DNA of 64,000 nt from Dryocola clanedunensis subsp. sulfonylureivorans (GCF_016756775.1 NZ_JAERMU010000012.1:62001-126000); one strand, 5' to 3'. Shown: positions 37,724-47,618, counted from the stretch's first letter. Notes: generated from the sequence alone by a model not told the origin. Numbers and translations: made by a program.

Positions 37724-39745
37724 ATGAAGCTAACCTGGCTCGAATGGCAGGGTACTCCCTGGGGAAAAGCAACCAGCGGTCAGTGGCGCTACGCCTTACG
37801 TAACGCCATCGCGATGTGCCTGGCGTTGACCATCGCCTACTGTCTCGATCTCGATGAACCTTACTGGGCCATGACCTCCGCGGCGGTTGTCAGTTTCCCA
37901 ACCGTGGGTGGGGTCATCAGCAAGAGTCTTGGCCGCATCGCCGGGAGTTTAATTGGCGCCACGGCCGCCCTGATGATTGCAGGCAACACGCTTAACGACC
38001 CGTGGTTATTTACGTTTGCCATGGCCGCGTGGCTCGCGCTCTGTACGTGGGTTTCCAGCCAGTTCCAGAACAATGCCGCCTACGCGTTTATGCTGGCCGG
38101 CTACACGGCGGCCATCATCGCTTTCCCGATGATCGATACCGTGGACACCACGCAGCTTTGGGACATCGCCCAGGCGCGAGTTTGTGAAGTGATCGTCGGG
38201 ATTTTATGCGGTGCTTTTATGATGATGGTGCTTCCCAGCACCTCGGATGGCACAACCCTTATCACCGCGCTCAAAACCATGCACGCCCGGCTGCTGGAGC
38301 ACGCAAGTCTGTTATGGCGACCTGAAACCACCGACGAAATACGCACCGCCCATGAAGGCGTTATCAGCCAGATCCTGACCATGAATTTGCTGCGCATTCA
38401 GGCCTTCTGGAGCCATTATCGTTTTCGCCGCCAGAACAATCTGCTCAACTATTTACTGCACCAGCAGCTGCGGCTGACCAGCGTCATTTCGGGCCTGCGC
38501 CGCATGCTGATTAACTGGCCAAATCCACCCGACTCCCTCTGGCCGCTGCTCGATGAGCTCCTCAAAGAGCTGGCCCGCCCGGGAACGCATAAATACCCTG
38601 TGGCTCGCCTGCTCCAGCAGCTGGCCCCCGGCAGCGGGGATGATTATCGGCACCAGGCCTTCTGGCACCGGCTGCGTTATTTCTGCTGGCTGTATCTCGA
38701 CAGCAGCCGCTGGCTGAAAGAGCTGGAGAATGCCACACCTGTTTCTGTGCTTACCCCTCCCAAAACGCCCTCCCTTGCTCGTCACACCGACAATGCTGAA
38801 GCCGCGTGGAGCGCGTTGCGCACCTTCTGCGTCATTACGGTTACCGGTGCGTGGAGTATCGGCACGCAGTGGGACTCGGCAAGCGGAGCGTTATCCCTCG
38901 CGGCAATCAGCTGCGTCCTTTATTCCTCCGTCGCCTCACCGCTTGGTTCGTTGACGCTACTGATGCGCACCCTGCTCTGGCTGTCGCTGTTCAGCTTCCT
39001 GGTGCAGTTTGGCCTGATGGTGCAGATAACGGATCTCTGGCAGTTCCTGCTGTTTCTGTTCCCGCTGCTCGCGACAATGCAGCTCCTCAAGCTGCAGCAG
39101 CCGAAGCTTGCCGGTCTGTGGGGGCAGCTGATTGTTTTTATGGGATCGTTTATCGCCGTCACCAACCCACCGGTCTATGACTTTGGCGGTTTTCTCAATG
39201 ATAACCTCGCCAAAGTGATTGGCGTGGGCTTGTCGTGGGTGGCTTTCTCCGTGTTGCGCCCAAGCTCCGATACGCGCAAAAGCCGCCGTCATATCCGCTC
39301 CCTGAGACGGGGTTTTGTCGACCAGCTTAGCCGCAGGCCGCAGCGCAATGAAAACCAGTTTGAGTCGCTGGTCTACCACCACATCAGCCAGCTGAGCAGC
39401 AGCAAAGATGAAACGGCACGACGCTGGCTGCTGCGCTGGGGGGTGGTATTACTGAACTGTTCCCACGTGGTCTGGCAACTTCGCGGCTGGGAGACGCGGT
39501 CAGATCCGCTTTCCAACGTGCGGGACGTCTGCATTCATACGCTACGGGATGTTATGAGCGAACGCGGTGTGCAGCAGCGTCCTCTGGGCGAGGCGCTGCG
39601 GGAACTACAAAGGATTTGCGATACGCTTGCCCACCACCACAGTCCTGCGGCGCGGGATCTGGCGGGGATCATCTGGCGGCTGTACTGCTCCCTCTCACAG
39701 CTGGAACAAGCGCCGCCTGTCGGTACGCTGACAGGCAGCAGCTGA
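37724..39745 (+). CDS. ydhK: FUSC-family efflux transporter YdhK
   Basis: Inner-membrane transporter of the FUSC/AaeB family, partner of YdhJ. The 673 residues hold two membrane blocks (about residues 25-170 and 370-510) separated by large cytoplasmic regions, the usual duplicated design. [19 protein letters not shown] and [17 protein letters not shown] are recognisable family segments. Its stop lies one base from the stop of convergent sodC, leaving no room for a terminator between them. Confidence 0.93.
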   Translation: MKLTWLEWQGTPWGKATSGQWRYALRNAIAMCLALTIAYCLDLDEPYWAMTSAAVVSFPTVGGVISKSLGRIAGSLIGATAALMIAGNTLNDPWLFTFAMAAWLALCTWVSSQFQNNAAYAFMLAGYTAAIIAFPMIDTVDTTQLWDIAQARVCEVIVGILCGAFMMMVLPSTSDGTTLITALKTMHARLLEHASLLWRPETTDEIRTAHEGVISQILTMNLLRIQAFWSHYRFRRQNNLLNYLLHQQLRLTSVISGLRRMLINWPNPPDSLWPLLDELLKELARPGTHKYPVARLLQQLAPGSGDDYRHQAFWHRLRYFCWLYLDSSRWLKELENATPVSVLTPPKTPSLARHTDNAEAAWSALRTFCVITVTGAWSIGTQWDSASGALSLAAISCVLYSSVASPLGSLTLLMRTLLWLSLFSFLVQFGLMVQITDLWQFLLFLFPLLATMQLLKLQQPKLAGLWGQLIVFMGSFIAVTNPPVYDFGGFLNDNLAKVIGVGLSWVAFSVLRPSSDTRKSRRHIRSLRRGFVDQLSRRPQRNENQFESLVYHHISQLSSSKDETARRWLLRWGVVLLNCSHVVWQLRGWETRSDPLSNVRDVCIHTLRDVMSERGVQQRPLGEALRELQRICDTLAHHHSPAARDLAGIIWRLYCSLSQLEQAPPVGTLTGSS

Positions 39746-39746
39746 G

Positions 39747-40271
39747 CTAGTTAATCACACCGCAGGCGTAACGTGCGCCGCCACCGCCCAGCGGTTTGGG
39801 CCGATCGGACATATTATCGCCGTCCACGTGGATCATCAGCGCTTTGCCCTTCACGTCATCAAGCTTTTTCAGGCGCGGTGCCGTGACGGGCTCTGTTGCC
39901 TTACCGTCATTGTTCACCACCAGCACGGGTAAATCCCCAAGATGCCCCACGCCTTCCGGCCCCATATGTTGGCCGGTGTTTTCCGGATCAAGGTGGCCGC
40001 CCGCCGCCTCGGCGGCTGAAGGTTTGCCCTCTTTCATGGCTGGCTCGCAGGTGCCTTTAGCGTGGACATGAAAACCATGTTCACCGGGCGGGAGCGTACG
40101 CAGGTCCGGGGCGAATTCGAGCCCCTTATCAGTTTCGTTGATGGTGACGGAGCCAAGAGATTGGCCGATGCCCTGCGGCGTGACGAGATTCATTTCAACT
40201 TTTTCGCTTGCCGCCTGGGCTGCGCCGCAGGTCAACATTGCGAGTAGTGCGAGACTCAAACGCTTCATCAT
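39747..40271 (-). CDS. sodC: Periplasmic Cu,Zn superoxide dismutase
   Basis: Periplasmic Cu,Zn-SOD. A signal peptide of about 20 residues ends at AAQA. Metal ligands can be placed in GFHVHAKGTCEP (two histidines), GGHLDPEN, GHLGDLPVL (bridging and Zn ligands) and MIHVDGDN (last Cu histidine). Cysteines in GTCEP and YACGV form the structural disulphide. The 174 residues match E. coli SodC (173). Confidence 0.96.
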   Translation of the reverse strand: MMKRLSLALLAMLTCGAAQAASEKVEMNLVTPQGIGQSLGSVTINETDKGLEFAPDLRTLPPGEHGFHVHAKGTCEPAMKEGKPSAAEAAGGHLDPENTGQHMGPEGVGHLGDLPVLVVNNDGKATEPVTAPRLKKLDDVKGKALMIHVDGDNMSDRPKPLGGGGARYACGVIN

Positions 40272-40338
40272 TACCTCCTGTATTTATTTTGCCCAGTTAA
40301 GGTTAGGCAGAATATCGCCAGGAGGCAATTAATCAGGC

Positions 40339-41235
40339 TTACGGCACGTCGTAACCCAGCGCGGCTTTACGAATGCGGAACCACTGCTGACGGGTCATCT
40401 CCAGCGACAGAGAGTGGATAGCGGAGCGTACGCGCTCAATTTTACCAGAGCCGATAATCGGCAGCGGCCGGGACGGCAGACGCATCACCCATGCATACAC
40501 CACCTGCTCGATGGTCTGGGCACCGATTTCACCGGCTACCGCCTGTAGCTCATCGCGCAACGGCTGGAAGGCTTCGTCGTTAAACAGGCTGCCGCCCCCG
40601 AGGCAGGACCACGCCATAGGACGGATGCGAAGCTGCTGGCACTGGTCCAGCGTGCCGTCAAGGATCGCAGGCTGATGAACCGGCGAAATCTCGACCTGGT
40701 TGGTTGCCAGCGTAAACGGCAGGCGCGACTGCAGCAGCGCAAACTGCGCCGGTGTGAAGTTCGACACCCCGAAATGGCGTACCTTGCCGCTTTTATGCAG
40801 TTCGGTAAAAGCTTCAGCCACTTCATCCGCATCCATCAGCGGGTCCGGGCGATGGATAAGCAGCAGGTCGAGATAGTCTGTGGCCAGCTTCTGCAAAGAG
40901 GCTTCTGCGCTGCTGATGATGTGGCTGCGGTCAGTGATGTAATGGCCGAGCGCGTGATCGGGATTAGCGGTGGTGGCGATACCACATTTAGTGACAATCT
41001 CCATTTTCTCGCGCAGATGCGGCACCAGGCGCATTGCGTCACCGAAGGCTGCTTCACAGGTGTAGCCGCCGTAAATATCCGCGTGGTCCGCGGTGGTGAT
41101 GCCCAATTCCACATGCTCTTCAATAAAACTGGCCAGCTGGCGTGGAGACATATTCCACTCCATCAAACGCCAGTATCCCATCACCAGACGTGAAAACGCT
41201 GGCCCCTGCGGGGAAATCGTAATGCGCTGTACCAT
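40339..41235 (-). CDS. ydhF: Aldo/keto reductase YdhF
   Basis: Predicted NADPH-dependent oxidoreductase of the AKR family, substrate unknown. Tetrad residues are D and Y in TADHADIYGGYTCE, K in EIVTKCG and H in LLLIHRPDP; the cofactor loop is PIIGSGKIERVRSAI. The 298 residues equal E. coli YdhF. It lies between sodC and ydhL on the same strand. Confidence 0.93.
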   Translation of the reverse strand: MVQRITISPQGPAFSRLVMGYWRLMEWNMSPRQLASFIEEHVELGITTADHADIYGGYTCEAAFGDAMRLVPHLREKMEIVTKCGIATTANPDHALGHYITDRSHIISSAEASLQKLATDYLDLLLIHRPDPLMDADEVAEAFTELHKSGKVRHFGVSNFTPAQFALLQSRLPFTLATNQVEISPVHQPAILDGTLDQCQQLRIRPMAWSCLGGGSLFNDEAFQPLRDELQAVAGEIGAQTIEQVVYAWVMRLPSRPLPIIGSGKIERVRSAIHSLSLEMTRQQWFRIRKAALGYDVP

Positions 41236-41292
41236 TAAGCATGACCTCAGTATTGGAAGAATTCTGCGCCGGAGTATAGCGGGGTTAATCGA

Positions 41293-41532
41293 TTAAAAAA
41301 GTGAGGATTGCTGCGGTTCTTCTGATGCACCAGCGGAGGTTGCTCGCTGTTTGCGCAAAAAACGTTGTCGGCAGAGACGCAGAACTTCCTGTTTCTGCGG
41401 ATCGCTAAGTTTTTGCCAGTTAAAGCGCTCATCCCGGCTGCGCATACAGCCACGGCAGTAGCCGCGCTCATCTGACTGGCAGATGCCGCGACACGGGCTC
41501 TGGATTGGAAAAAACTCAAGCTGCTCAGCCAC
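41293..41532 (-). CDS. ydhL: DUF1289 protein YdhL
   Basis: Small cytoplasmic protein of unknown function. The four-cysteine DUF1289 motif is seen as SPCRGICQSDERGYCRGC and may bind a metal or Fe-S cluster. GTG at 41532, preceded by GGGGGT, gives 79 residues (MAEQLEFFPI...) as in E. coli; a longer GTG start at 41544 lacks a good ribosome site. Confidence 0.88.
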   Translation of the reverse strand: MAEQLEFFPIQSPCRGICQSDERGYCRGCMRSRDERFNWQKLSDPQKQEVLRLCRQRFLRKQRATSAGASEEPQQSSLF

Positions 41533-41707
41533 GCTAACCCCCACACTGACTCATTCTTCAATTGAAGCCCGACATCGGTGAGGATGCAAGTGCCGCGTCA
41601 GATAATTGCCAACTTAAACGTCCCATCAACAACCGAATAATTAAGGAGGAGGTTAAGGTTGGCCTAATCTTCCCCCATTAATCTGTTCATCACCTCCAGA
41701 ATTCTTA

Positions 41708-43357
41708 ATGGCAGCTATGGAACTGATTAAAAAATTACAATGTAACGATGCAAGGTTTAATCTGTGCTGCGCATTCTTCTTTACATTAATTAACGCCTTA
41801 TTTATTCGGCGCAGCTGGCAGATTATCGCCCCGGACTCCTTGCATAGCTGGCTATTTGCAGCAACGGTGCCGGTCGTTCTTTTTTGCGGCTGGCTGACCA
41901 TATTTAGCCTTATCAATATTCCCTGGCTGCGTAAACCCATGCTCGTAATATTGGTACTGGGTTGCGCAGCCAGCAATTACTTTATGTCGACATACGGTGC
42001 CGTCATCGATAAGAGCATGATGATTAACGTATTTGAGACGGACTCCCAGGAGGCGACAGCGCTCATCACGCCGCAGCTTTTAATGTGGCTTGCGCTTGCA
42101 GGTATCATTCCAGCGCTAATCCTTAGCGCGATAAAAATTAAACCCGCCCGCTGGTGGCATACCCTTCTGACCCGTCTGGTAGGGATAATGGCCGGGCTCC
42201 TGATAATCATTCTGGTCGCTTCGGTATTTTATAAAGATTACGCCTCGCTGTTCCGCAACAATAAAGGCGTGGTCAAAATGGTGACGCCTGCGAATTATAT
42301 TAGCGCCATCAGCCGATACAGCAAAGAGCGCTGGTTTGCCGGAGACCAGACGCTAATTCGGATTGGCGAAGATGCCAAAAAAGGCCCGCTCATCAGCCAG
42401 CAGAAAAAGAAAACTGTTGTCATTATGGTGGTGGGCGAAGCATCCCGTGCCGAAAACTATTCCCTGGGGGGTTACGGGCGCGAAACGAATCCTGAGTTGA
42501 AAAACCAGGGCGTGATCTACTTCCCGAAAGCTTCCTCCTGCGGCACTGAAACCGCCGTTTCCGTACCCTGCATGTTTTCTGATATGCCCCGCAGCAGGTA
42601 CGATGCAGATCTAGCCCGTCATCAGGAAGGCCTCCTCGACGTCATGGGCCATGCCGGGGTTAACCTGCTATGGCGCGACAACGACGGTGGCTGCAAAGGT
42701 GCCTGCGACCGTATTGCGCACACCACGATGCCACAATGGCAGCTGAATAGTCTCTGCAAAAGCGAGTCATGCCTCGATGACGCCTTGCTGCACCGATTGG
42801 ACAATGTGCTGGACGGCGTGCAGCAAGATTCCGTCATCGTTCTGCATCTTATGGGCAGCCACGGTCCGGCCTATTATCAACGCTATCCCGATAAATTCCG
42901 TAAATTTACGCCAACCTGCGACAGCAATCAGATTCAGGACTGTACCCGACAGGCGCTGATCAACACGTATGACAACACGATTCTGTACACCGACGATGTG
43001 GTCAGCCGCACCATTGATATGCTCAAAGCACGGCAGGATAAATTCAATACGGCGCTGGTCTATCTGTCTGACCACGGTGAATCACTGGGGGAAAGCGGGA
43101 TTTATCTGCACGGTACGCCTTATATGCTGGCCCCGTCCCAGCAAACGCACATTCCGTTCCTGTTCTGGCTGTCGAAGAATTATCAGCAAAACTATGCGGT
43201 CAATGCGGACTGCCTGTCGAAAAAAGCGGCCAGCAGCGAAGTTTCTCAGGATAATCTGTTCTCCACCATGCTGGGCATGATGGATATAAAAACCTCAGAA
43301 TATCAATCGAATATGGATATTCTCGCCAGCTGCCGTAAGGCACAGACCGGCGTGTGA
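41708..43357 (+). CDS. EptA-type lipid A phosphoethanolamine transferase
   Basis: Inner-membrane enzyme transferring phosphoethanolamine, most likely to lipid A. Five N-terminal helices (residues 15-185) precede a periplasmic alkaline-phosphatase-fold domain with the nucleophile threonine in SSCGTETAVSVPCMFSDM, VVGEASRAENYSLGGYGRETNP, HLMGSHGPAYYQRYPDKF and SDHGESLGESGIYLHG. It is an EptA (PmrC) relative rather than a close match to the MCR-9/10 sequences I recall. The locus lies between ydhL and nemR, which are neighbours in E. coli, so it is an additional copy. The start at 41708 has a weak ribosome site; ATG at 41717 is an alternative. Confidence 0.9.
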   Translation: MAAMELIKKLQCNDARFNLCCAFFFTLINALFIRRSWQIIAPDSLHSWLFAATVPVVLFCGWLTIFSLINIPWLRKPMLVILVLGCAASNYFMSTYGAVIDKSMMINVFETDSQEATALITPQLLMWLALAGIIPALILSAIKIKPARWWHTLLTRLVGIMAGLLIIILVASVFYKDYASLFRNNKGVVKMVTPANYISAISRYSKERWFAGDQTLIRIGEDAKKGPLISQQKKKTVVIMVVGEASRAENYSLGGYGRETNPELKNQGVIYFPKASSCGTETAVSVPCMFSDMPRSRYDADLARHQEGLLDVMGHAGVNLLWRDNDGGCKGACDRIAHTTMPQWQLNSLCKSESCLDDALLHRLDNVLDGVQQDSVIVLHLMGSHGPAYYQRYPDKFRKFTPTCDSNQIQDCTRQALINTYDNTILYTDDVVSRTIDMLKARQDKFNTALVYLSDHGESLGESGIYLHGTPYMLAPSQQTHIPFLFWLSKNYQQNYAVNADCLSKKAASSEVSQDNLFSTMLGMMDIKTSEYQSNMDILASCRKAQTGV

Positions 43358-43386
43358 GCTGAAAAAAACGCGCCCCGGGCTTGCGC

Positions 43387-43402
43387 TAGACTGACCGGTC
43401 TA
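43387..43402. promoter_or_regulatory. NemR-like operator upstream of nemR
   Basis: TAGACTGACCGGTCTA has perfect TAGAC/GTCTA arms and lies 15 bp before the nemR start. The same arms recur before nemA. NemR autorepression through such a site is known in E. coli. Confidence 0.8.
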
Positions 43403-43416
43403 TTACAGTGACTGCC

Positions 43417-44016
43417 ATGAACAGAAACCCTGCACATGATACTCGCGAACATCTCCTTGCCACCGGCGAGCAGCTTTGCCTGCAGCGCGGCTTTACCGGC
43501 ATGGGATTAAGCGAACTGCTACGGACCGCTGACGTGCCGAAAGGCTCTTTCTATCACTACTTCCGCTCGAAAGAGGCGTTTGGCGTGGTGATGCTGGAGC
43601 GCTACTACGAAGCGTACAACCAGCGGCTGCAGCAGCACTTCTGTCAGGGTTCAGGAAACTATCGTGAAAAGCTGCTCGGCTGGTATCAGGAGTCTCTGAC
43701 TTATTTCAGCCAGCACAGCCGCCTCATCAGCTGCCTGACCGTTAAGCTCTCTGCGGAAGTCTGCGACCTTTCGGAAGATATGCGTGGCGCGCTCGATAAA
43801 GGCGCAGCACAGATTATCGCCCAGCTGGCCAACGCGCTGGAGAAAGGTCAGGCGGAAAAAAGCCTGATGGTCAACGGCAGCGCGATGGATCTGGCCCAGA
43901 CTATTTATGCCCTGTGGCTGGGTGCCAGCCTGCAGGCGAAGATCTCACGTAGCGCGATGCCGCTGGAAAGCGCATTTATCTACGTGGATCGTTTAATTGC
44001 GGAGCCCGTCTCCTGA
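43417..44016 (+). CDS. nemR: TetR-family electrophile sensor NemR
   Basis: TetR repressor that senses quinones, glyoxals and chlorine stress through cysteines. The HTH is GMGLSELLRTADVPKGSFYHYFRSKEAF (about residues 25-52). The reactive cysteine region SCLTVKLSAEVCDLSEDM is conserved (E. coli C106 and C116). The ATG at 43417 gives 199 residues as in E. coli. It heads nemRA-gloA. Confidence 0.95.
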   Translation: MNRNPAHDTREHLLATGEQLCLQRGFTGMGLSELLRTADVPKGSFYHYFRSKEAFGVVMLERYYEAYNQRLQQHFCQGSGNYREKLLGWYQESLTYFSQHSRLISCLTVKLSAEVCDLSEDMRGALDKGAAQIIAQLANALEKGQAEKSLMVNGSAMDLAQTIYALWLGASLQAKISRSAMPLESAFIYVDRLIAEPVS

Positions 44017-44027
44017 CGGGCTTTTTT
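44004..44027 (+). terminator. Terminator overlapping the end of nemR
   Basis: GCCCGTC-TCCT-GACGGGC followed by six Ts; the stop codon lies in the loop and 3' arm. Partial readthrough would reach nemA, which also has its own operator. Confidence 0.85.
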
Positions 44028-44041
44028 ATTTATTTCATTAC

Positions 44042-44056
44042 TAGACGACCGGTCTA
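44042..44056. promoter_or_regulatory. Second NemR-like operator, upstream of nemA
   Basis: TAGACGACCGGTCTA repeats the nemR operator with one base less in the spacer (perfect TAGAC/GTCTA arms around five bases). It sits 15 bp before the nemA start, after the nemR terminator, and suggests nemA can be controlled separately from nemR. Confidence 0.75.
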
Positions 44057-44071
44057 TTCTAAGGATCAACT

Positions 44072-45169
44072 ATGTCAACCGATAAATTGTTTACCCCACT
44101 GAAAGTGGGTGCCATCACCACGCCGAACCGTATTTTCATGGCTCCTCTGACGCGCCTGCGCAGCATCGTGCCGGGTGACATCCCTACCCCACTGATGGGC
44201 GAATACTATCGCCAGCGTGCAAGCTCAGGGCTCATCATTTCCGAAGCGACGCAGATTTCCGCTCAGGCGAAAGGCTATGAAGGTGCCCCGGGTCTGCACA
44301 GCGAGGCACAAATCGAAGCGTGGAAGAAAATCACCGCTGGCGTTCACGCGGAAAAAGGTCGTATTGCCGTGCAGCTGTGGCACACCGGTCGAATCTCTCA
44401 CTCCAGCATCCAGCCGGGCCAGCAGGCCCCGGTCGCCCCTTCCGCGCTGTCTGCCGGAACCCGTACTTCGCTGCGTGACGAAAATGGCAACGCGATCCGC
44501 GTCGACACTTCCATGCCGCGCGCGCTGGAAATCGAAGAAATCCCCGGCATCGTGAACGATTTCCGTCAGGCCGTGGGCAATGCTCGTGACGCTGGTTTTG
44601 ATCTGGTTGAGCTGCACTCCGCTCACGGCTACCTGCTGCACCAGTTCCTTTCTCCTTCATCAAACCATCGTACCGATGCCTATGGCGGCAGCCGCGAGAA
44701 TCGCGCCCGTCTGGTACTGGAAGTGGTTGATGCGGTGAGCAAAGAGTGGAGCGCCGACCGCATTGGTATTCGCGTCTCACCAGTAGGTTCGTTCCAGAAC
44801 GTCGATAACGGCCCGGATGAAGAAGGCGATGCGCTGTATCTGATTGAAGAACTGAGCAAGCGCGGTATCGCTTATCTGCACATGTCCGAGCCTGACTGGG
44901 CCGGCGGCAAGCCATACAGCGACGAATTCCGTCAGAAAGTTCGCGACACCTTCAAGGGCGTGATCATCGGTGCCGGGGCTTATACGCCAGAAAAAGCGGA
45001 GTCCCTGATCGAGAAGGGCCTGATTGATGCAGTAGCGTTTGGCCGTGATTACATCGCCAACCCGGATCTGGTCGAGCGTCTGCACCGCAACGCCGACCTG
45101 AACGAGCAGCGCCCGGAATCCTTCTACGGCGGCGGCGCGGAAGGCTACACCGATTACCCTACGCTATAA
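44072..45169 (+). CDS. nemA: N-ethylmaleimide reductase NemA
   Basis: FMN-dependent Old Yellow Enzyme reducing electrophilic alkenes, quinones and nitro compounds. Landmarks are APLTRLRSI near the N-terminus, [26 protein letters not shown] (substrate-binding histidine/asparagine region), [11 protein letters not shown] and the FMN-phosphate loop [12 protein letters not shown]. The 365 residues match E. coli NemA. Repeat copy B follows directly. Confidence 0.97.
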   Translation: MSTDKLFTPLKVGAITTPNRIFMAPLTRLRSIVPGDIPTPLMGEYYRQRASSGLIISEATQISAQAKGYEGAPGLHSEAQIEAWKKITAGVHAEKGRIAVQLWHTGRISHSSIQPGQQAPVAPSALSAGTRTSLRDENGNAIRVDTSMPRALEIEEIPGIVNDFRQAVGNARDAGFDLVELHSAHGYLLHQFLSPSSNHRTDAYGGSRENRARLVLEVVDAVSKEWSADRIGIRVSPVGSFQNVDNGPDEEGDALYLIEELSKRGIAYLHMSEPDWAGGKPYSDEFRQKVRDTFKGVIIGAGAYTPEKAESLIEKGLIDAVAFGRDYIANPDLVERLHRNADLNEQRPESFYGGGAEGYTDYPTL

Positions 45170-45187
45170 GGTTAGTAGGTGATTGAT

Positions 45188-45367
45188 AGCGGCGCGCAAA
45201 CGCCGCTTTAAATGCTGGCAAAGAAGGAAAAAGCGTGGTTTTCCTTCTTTGCAGGAAGGTGTCGAAAATCAATAAATTGATTTTCCTGTTTATCTGTTTA
45301 ATGGTATCTGACAGAAACTGGAAATCATTAAGTTTGTTTTCAGTCTGAGCGGCGCGCAAACGCCGCT
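45188..45367 (+). repeat. Terminator-nested structured repeat, copy B (after nemA)
   Basis: Hairpin AGCGGCGCGCAAACGCCGCT at 45188-45207 is repeated exactly at 45348-45367, enclosing a 140-nt element. Hairpin I is GCAAAGAAGGAAAA with TTTTCCTTCTTTGC (45217-45252): its outer G-C pair replaces the A-T pair of copies A, C and D. Hairpin II is GAAAATCAATAAATTGATTTTC at 45264-45285. The first flanking hairpin is followed by TTTAAA, the second by TATAC. Confidence 0.85.
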
Positions 45368-45385
45368 ATACTTACCGCACATTTC

Positions 45386-45412
45386 AAAACGTTTTCGGAT
45401 GCTAAACGTTTA
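45386..45412. promoter_or_regulatory. Two LacI-family-like palindromes upstream of gloA
   Basis: AAAACGTTTT (45386-45395) and TAAACGTTTA (45403-45412) have centres 17 bp apart and the central CG typical of LacI/PurR/MalI operators. They end 16 bp before gloA. The protein that might bind is unknown. Confidence 0.5.
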
Positions 45413-45428
45413 ATGCTAAGAGGATTCT

Positions 45429-45836
45429 ATGCGCTTACTTCACACCATGCTGCGTGTTGGCGACCTGCAACGCTCCATCGAATTTTACACAAACGTACTG
45501 GGTATGACCCTGCTACGCACCAGCGAAAACACCGAATACAAATACTCTCTGGCCTTTGTGGGCTACGGCCCGGAGTCCGAAGAAGCCGTCATCGAATTGA
45601 CCTACAACTGGGATGTGGACAGCTATGACATGGGCAACGCCTACGGCCACATTGCGCTGAGCGTAGATAACGCAGCCGAAGCCTGCGAGCGCATCCGTAA
45701 CAACGGCGGCAACGTGACTCGTGAAGCGGGTCCGGTTAAGGGCGGCACCACCGTGATTGCTTTTGTTGAAGATCCCGACGGTTACAAGATCGAACTCATT
45801 GAAAGCAAAGACGCTGGTAAAGGTCTGGGCAACTAA
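45429..45836 (+). CDS. gloA: Glyoxalase I
   Basis: Nickel-dependent lactoylglutathione lyase detoxifying methylglyoxal. The four metal ligands are at the E. coli positions: H5, E56, H74 and E122. The 135 residues equal E. coli GloA. It follows nemA, as in the E. coli nemRA-gloA cluster, but repeat copy B and a promoter-like spacer with two palindromes now separate them. Confidence 0.97.
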   Translation: MRLLHTMLRVGDLQRSIEFYTNVLGMTLLRTSENTEYKYSLAFVGYGPESEEAVIELTYNWDVDSYDMGNAYGHIALSVDNAAEACERIRNNGGNVTREAGPVKGGTTVIAFVEDPDGYKIELIESKDAGKGLGN

Positions 45837-45845
45837 TCCCCTGTT

Positions 45846-45868
45846 AACGGGTGCACCCTGCACCCGTT
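45846..45868 (+). terminator. Hairpin after gloA
   Basis: AACGGGTGCA-CCC-TGCACCCGTT is a perfect 10-bp stem, 10 bp past the gloA stop. There is no T run beyond the stem, so termination would be imperfect. Confidence 0.6.
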
Positions 45869-45932
45869 ACTGCAACACTCCGCAAAATTTGCCATAATGC
45901 GCGCTGCATTTTCCCCGTATTAAGAGATCCTG

Positions 45933-46592
45933 ATGTCTGACAACACGCAATTGCATAGCCTGTGCGACCGTTTTCGTGGCTTTTATCCAGTCGTCATCGA
46001 CGTTGAAACCGCCGGGTTTAACGCCAAAACTGACGCCCTGCTGGAAATAGCGGCTATCACCCTGAAAATGGATGAGAACGGCTGGTTAATGCCTGATGAA
46101 ACGCTGCATTTTCATGTCGAGCCTTTTGAAGGATCTATCCTGCAGCCTGAGGCGCTGGCCTTCAACGGTATCGACCCACATAACCCATTGCGTGGCGCGG
46201 TCAGCGAATATGAAGCCCTGCATGCCATCTTCAAAATGGTGCGCAAGGGGATTAAAGACAGCGGCTGTAACCGCGCGATTATGGTGGCGCACAACGCGAC
46301 CTTCGATCACAGTTTTACGATGGCTGCCGCAGAGCGGGCATCATTAAAGCGTAACCCGTTCCATCCGTTCGTCACCTTTGATACCGCGGCTCTCAGCGGG
46401 CTGTCCCTTGGTCAGACCGTGCTGGCGAAAGCCTGCATCGCCGCAGGTATGCCGTTTGACAGCAGCCAGGCGCATTCGGCGCTGTATGACACCGAGCAAA
46501 CCGCCCTGCTGTTCTGTGAAATCGTCAACCGCTGGAAGCGTTTAGGCGGCTGGCCGCTGCCGCTGCCCGAACAGGAAACGCCCGAGGCTTAA
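45933..46592 (+). CDS. rnt: Ribonuclease T
   Basis: DEDDh 3'-5' exoribonuclease maturing tRNA and 5S/23S rRNA ends. Exo I is [21 protein letters not shown], exo II carries the second aspartate in [14 protein letters not shown], and exo III is [14 protein letters not shown]. The 219 residues compare with 215 in E. coli. In E. coli lhr follows; here a REP pair and two transporters do. Confidence 0.97.
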   Translation: MSDNTQLHSLCDRFRGFYPVVIDVETAGFNAKTDALLEIAAITLKMDENGWLMPDETLHFHVEPFEGSILQPEALAFNGIDPHNPLRGAVSEYEALHAIFKMVRKGIKDSGCNRAIMVAHNATFDHSFTMAAAERASLKRNPFHPFVTFDTAALSGLSLGQTVLAKACIAAGMPFDSSQAHSALYDTEQTALLFCEIVNRWKRLGGWPLPLPEQETPEA

Positions 46593-46602
46593 TAGCAGAA
46601 AC

Positions 46603-46678
46603 GGTGGATGGCGCATTCGCTTATCCACCTTACAAATCAGTGAATACGTAAGTCGGATAAGCGAATGCGCCATCCGAC
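46603..46678. repeat. Pair of inverted REP elements (BIME) after rnt
   Basis: GGTGGATGGCGC ... TTATCCACC (46603-46629) and GTCGGATAAGCG ... CATCCGAC (46652-46678) are two palindromic units in opposite orientation, the arrangement of a bacterial interspersed mosaic element. They separate convergent rnt and the EamA transporter gene. Confidence 0.85.
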
Positions 46679-46685
46679 AAAATCC

Positions 46686-47585
46686 TCAGCCGTGAAGTTT
46701 CCCGCGCGTGTCCAGCGAAATCAGCAACACCGAAGAGATAATCAGCAGCGAGCCAATCCAGTCCGGCACCGCGAACGACACCCCAAGCAGCAGCACGGAC
46801 AAAAAGGCACTGCTTAGCGGCTCCGCGCAGCTTAGTATGCTCGCCTTTGGCCCACCAATCATCTGCGCGCCGGTCAGGTACAGGCTGAAGGTAATGGCCG
46901 TCCCCACCACCACCAGATAGAAGAAGGCAAACAGTGCGCCGCCGCTGGCGGTAAAGCTGCCGATCTGGCTGGCGTAGAACGGCATCAGCATGACCCCACC
47001 CAGCAACATACTCCAGCCCACCACGGGTAAAGTGCCGTAGCGCGCAATCAACGCCGAGGGATAGGTCGTATAGAACGCGGCGGAGAAGGCCGAAGCAATG
47101 CCCCAGAACAGCGCCGCGGTGGAGATAGTCAGTGAGGTTGGGTCGCCGTGCGTCACCAGTAAAAACGTGCCCACCAGCGACGTGCCGATCGCCGCAAATA
47201 CCAGCTTCCCGGAACGTTTTTTCTTCACCAGAGCAAACCAGGCCACGATGATGGTTGGTGAGAGAAACTGCAGTATCGTCGCGGTCGCCGCGTTGGACTT
47301 CTCGATGGTCACCAAAAACGTGAGCTGGACTATCAGCGCGCCGAATACCGTAAAAATGAGCAGCGAAATGAGATCCTGGCGATGCCTGAACACCGCAAAT
47401 ATCTTGTCACCGTGCATAAACGACAGTGTCAAAAGAATCAGACCAGAAAACAGCAGGCGCAACATCGTCAGCGACTCCGAGGAGATATGACTTTGCTCCA
47501 TGATGTACTGGGCGCAAACCCCGGAACTGCCCCACAGCACGGCGGCAAACAGCACATACAGCATCCCTTTCCGACTTACACTCAT
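46686..47585 (-). CDS. EamA/DMT-family transporter
   Basis: Inner-membrane drug/metabolite-type transporter with ten helices in two EamA repeats (residues 5-140 and 150-290), for example [19 protein letters not shown] and [21 protein letters not shown]. Substrate unknown. It lies 33 bp downstream of the PheP-like permease on the same strand and may be cotranscribed with it. Neither gene is at this locus in E. coli K-12. Confidence 0.85.
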   Translation of the reverse strand: MSVSRKGMLYVLFAAVLWGSSGVCAQYIMEQSHISSESLTMLRLLFSGLILLTLSFMHGDKIFAVFRHRQDLISLLIFTVFGALIVQLTFLVTIEKSNAATATILQFLSPTIIVAWFALVKKKRSGKLVFAAIGTSLVGTFLLVTHGDPTSLTISTAALFWGIASAFSAAFYTTYPSALIARYGTLPVVGWSMLLGGVMLMPFYASQIGSFTASGGALFAFFYLVVVGTAITFSLYLTGAQMIGGPKASILSCAEPLSSAFLSVLLLGVSFAVPDWIGSLLIISSVLLISLDTRGKLHG

Positions 47586-47618
47586 TTCCTCTGCCCTTTT
47601 TTATTCATGGCCCTGCAC

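Noticed and set aside
41708..43357. Possible mobile mcr gene
   Set aside because: The sequence follows EptA rather than the MCR sequences I recall, and no insertion sequence or plasmid feature flanks it.
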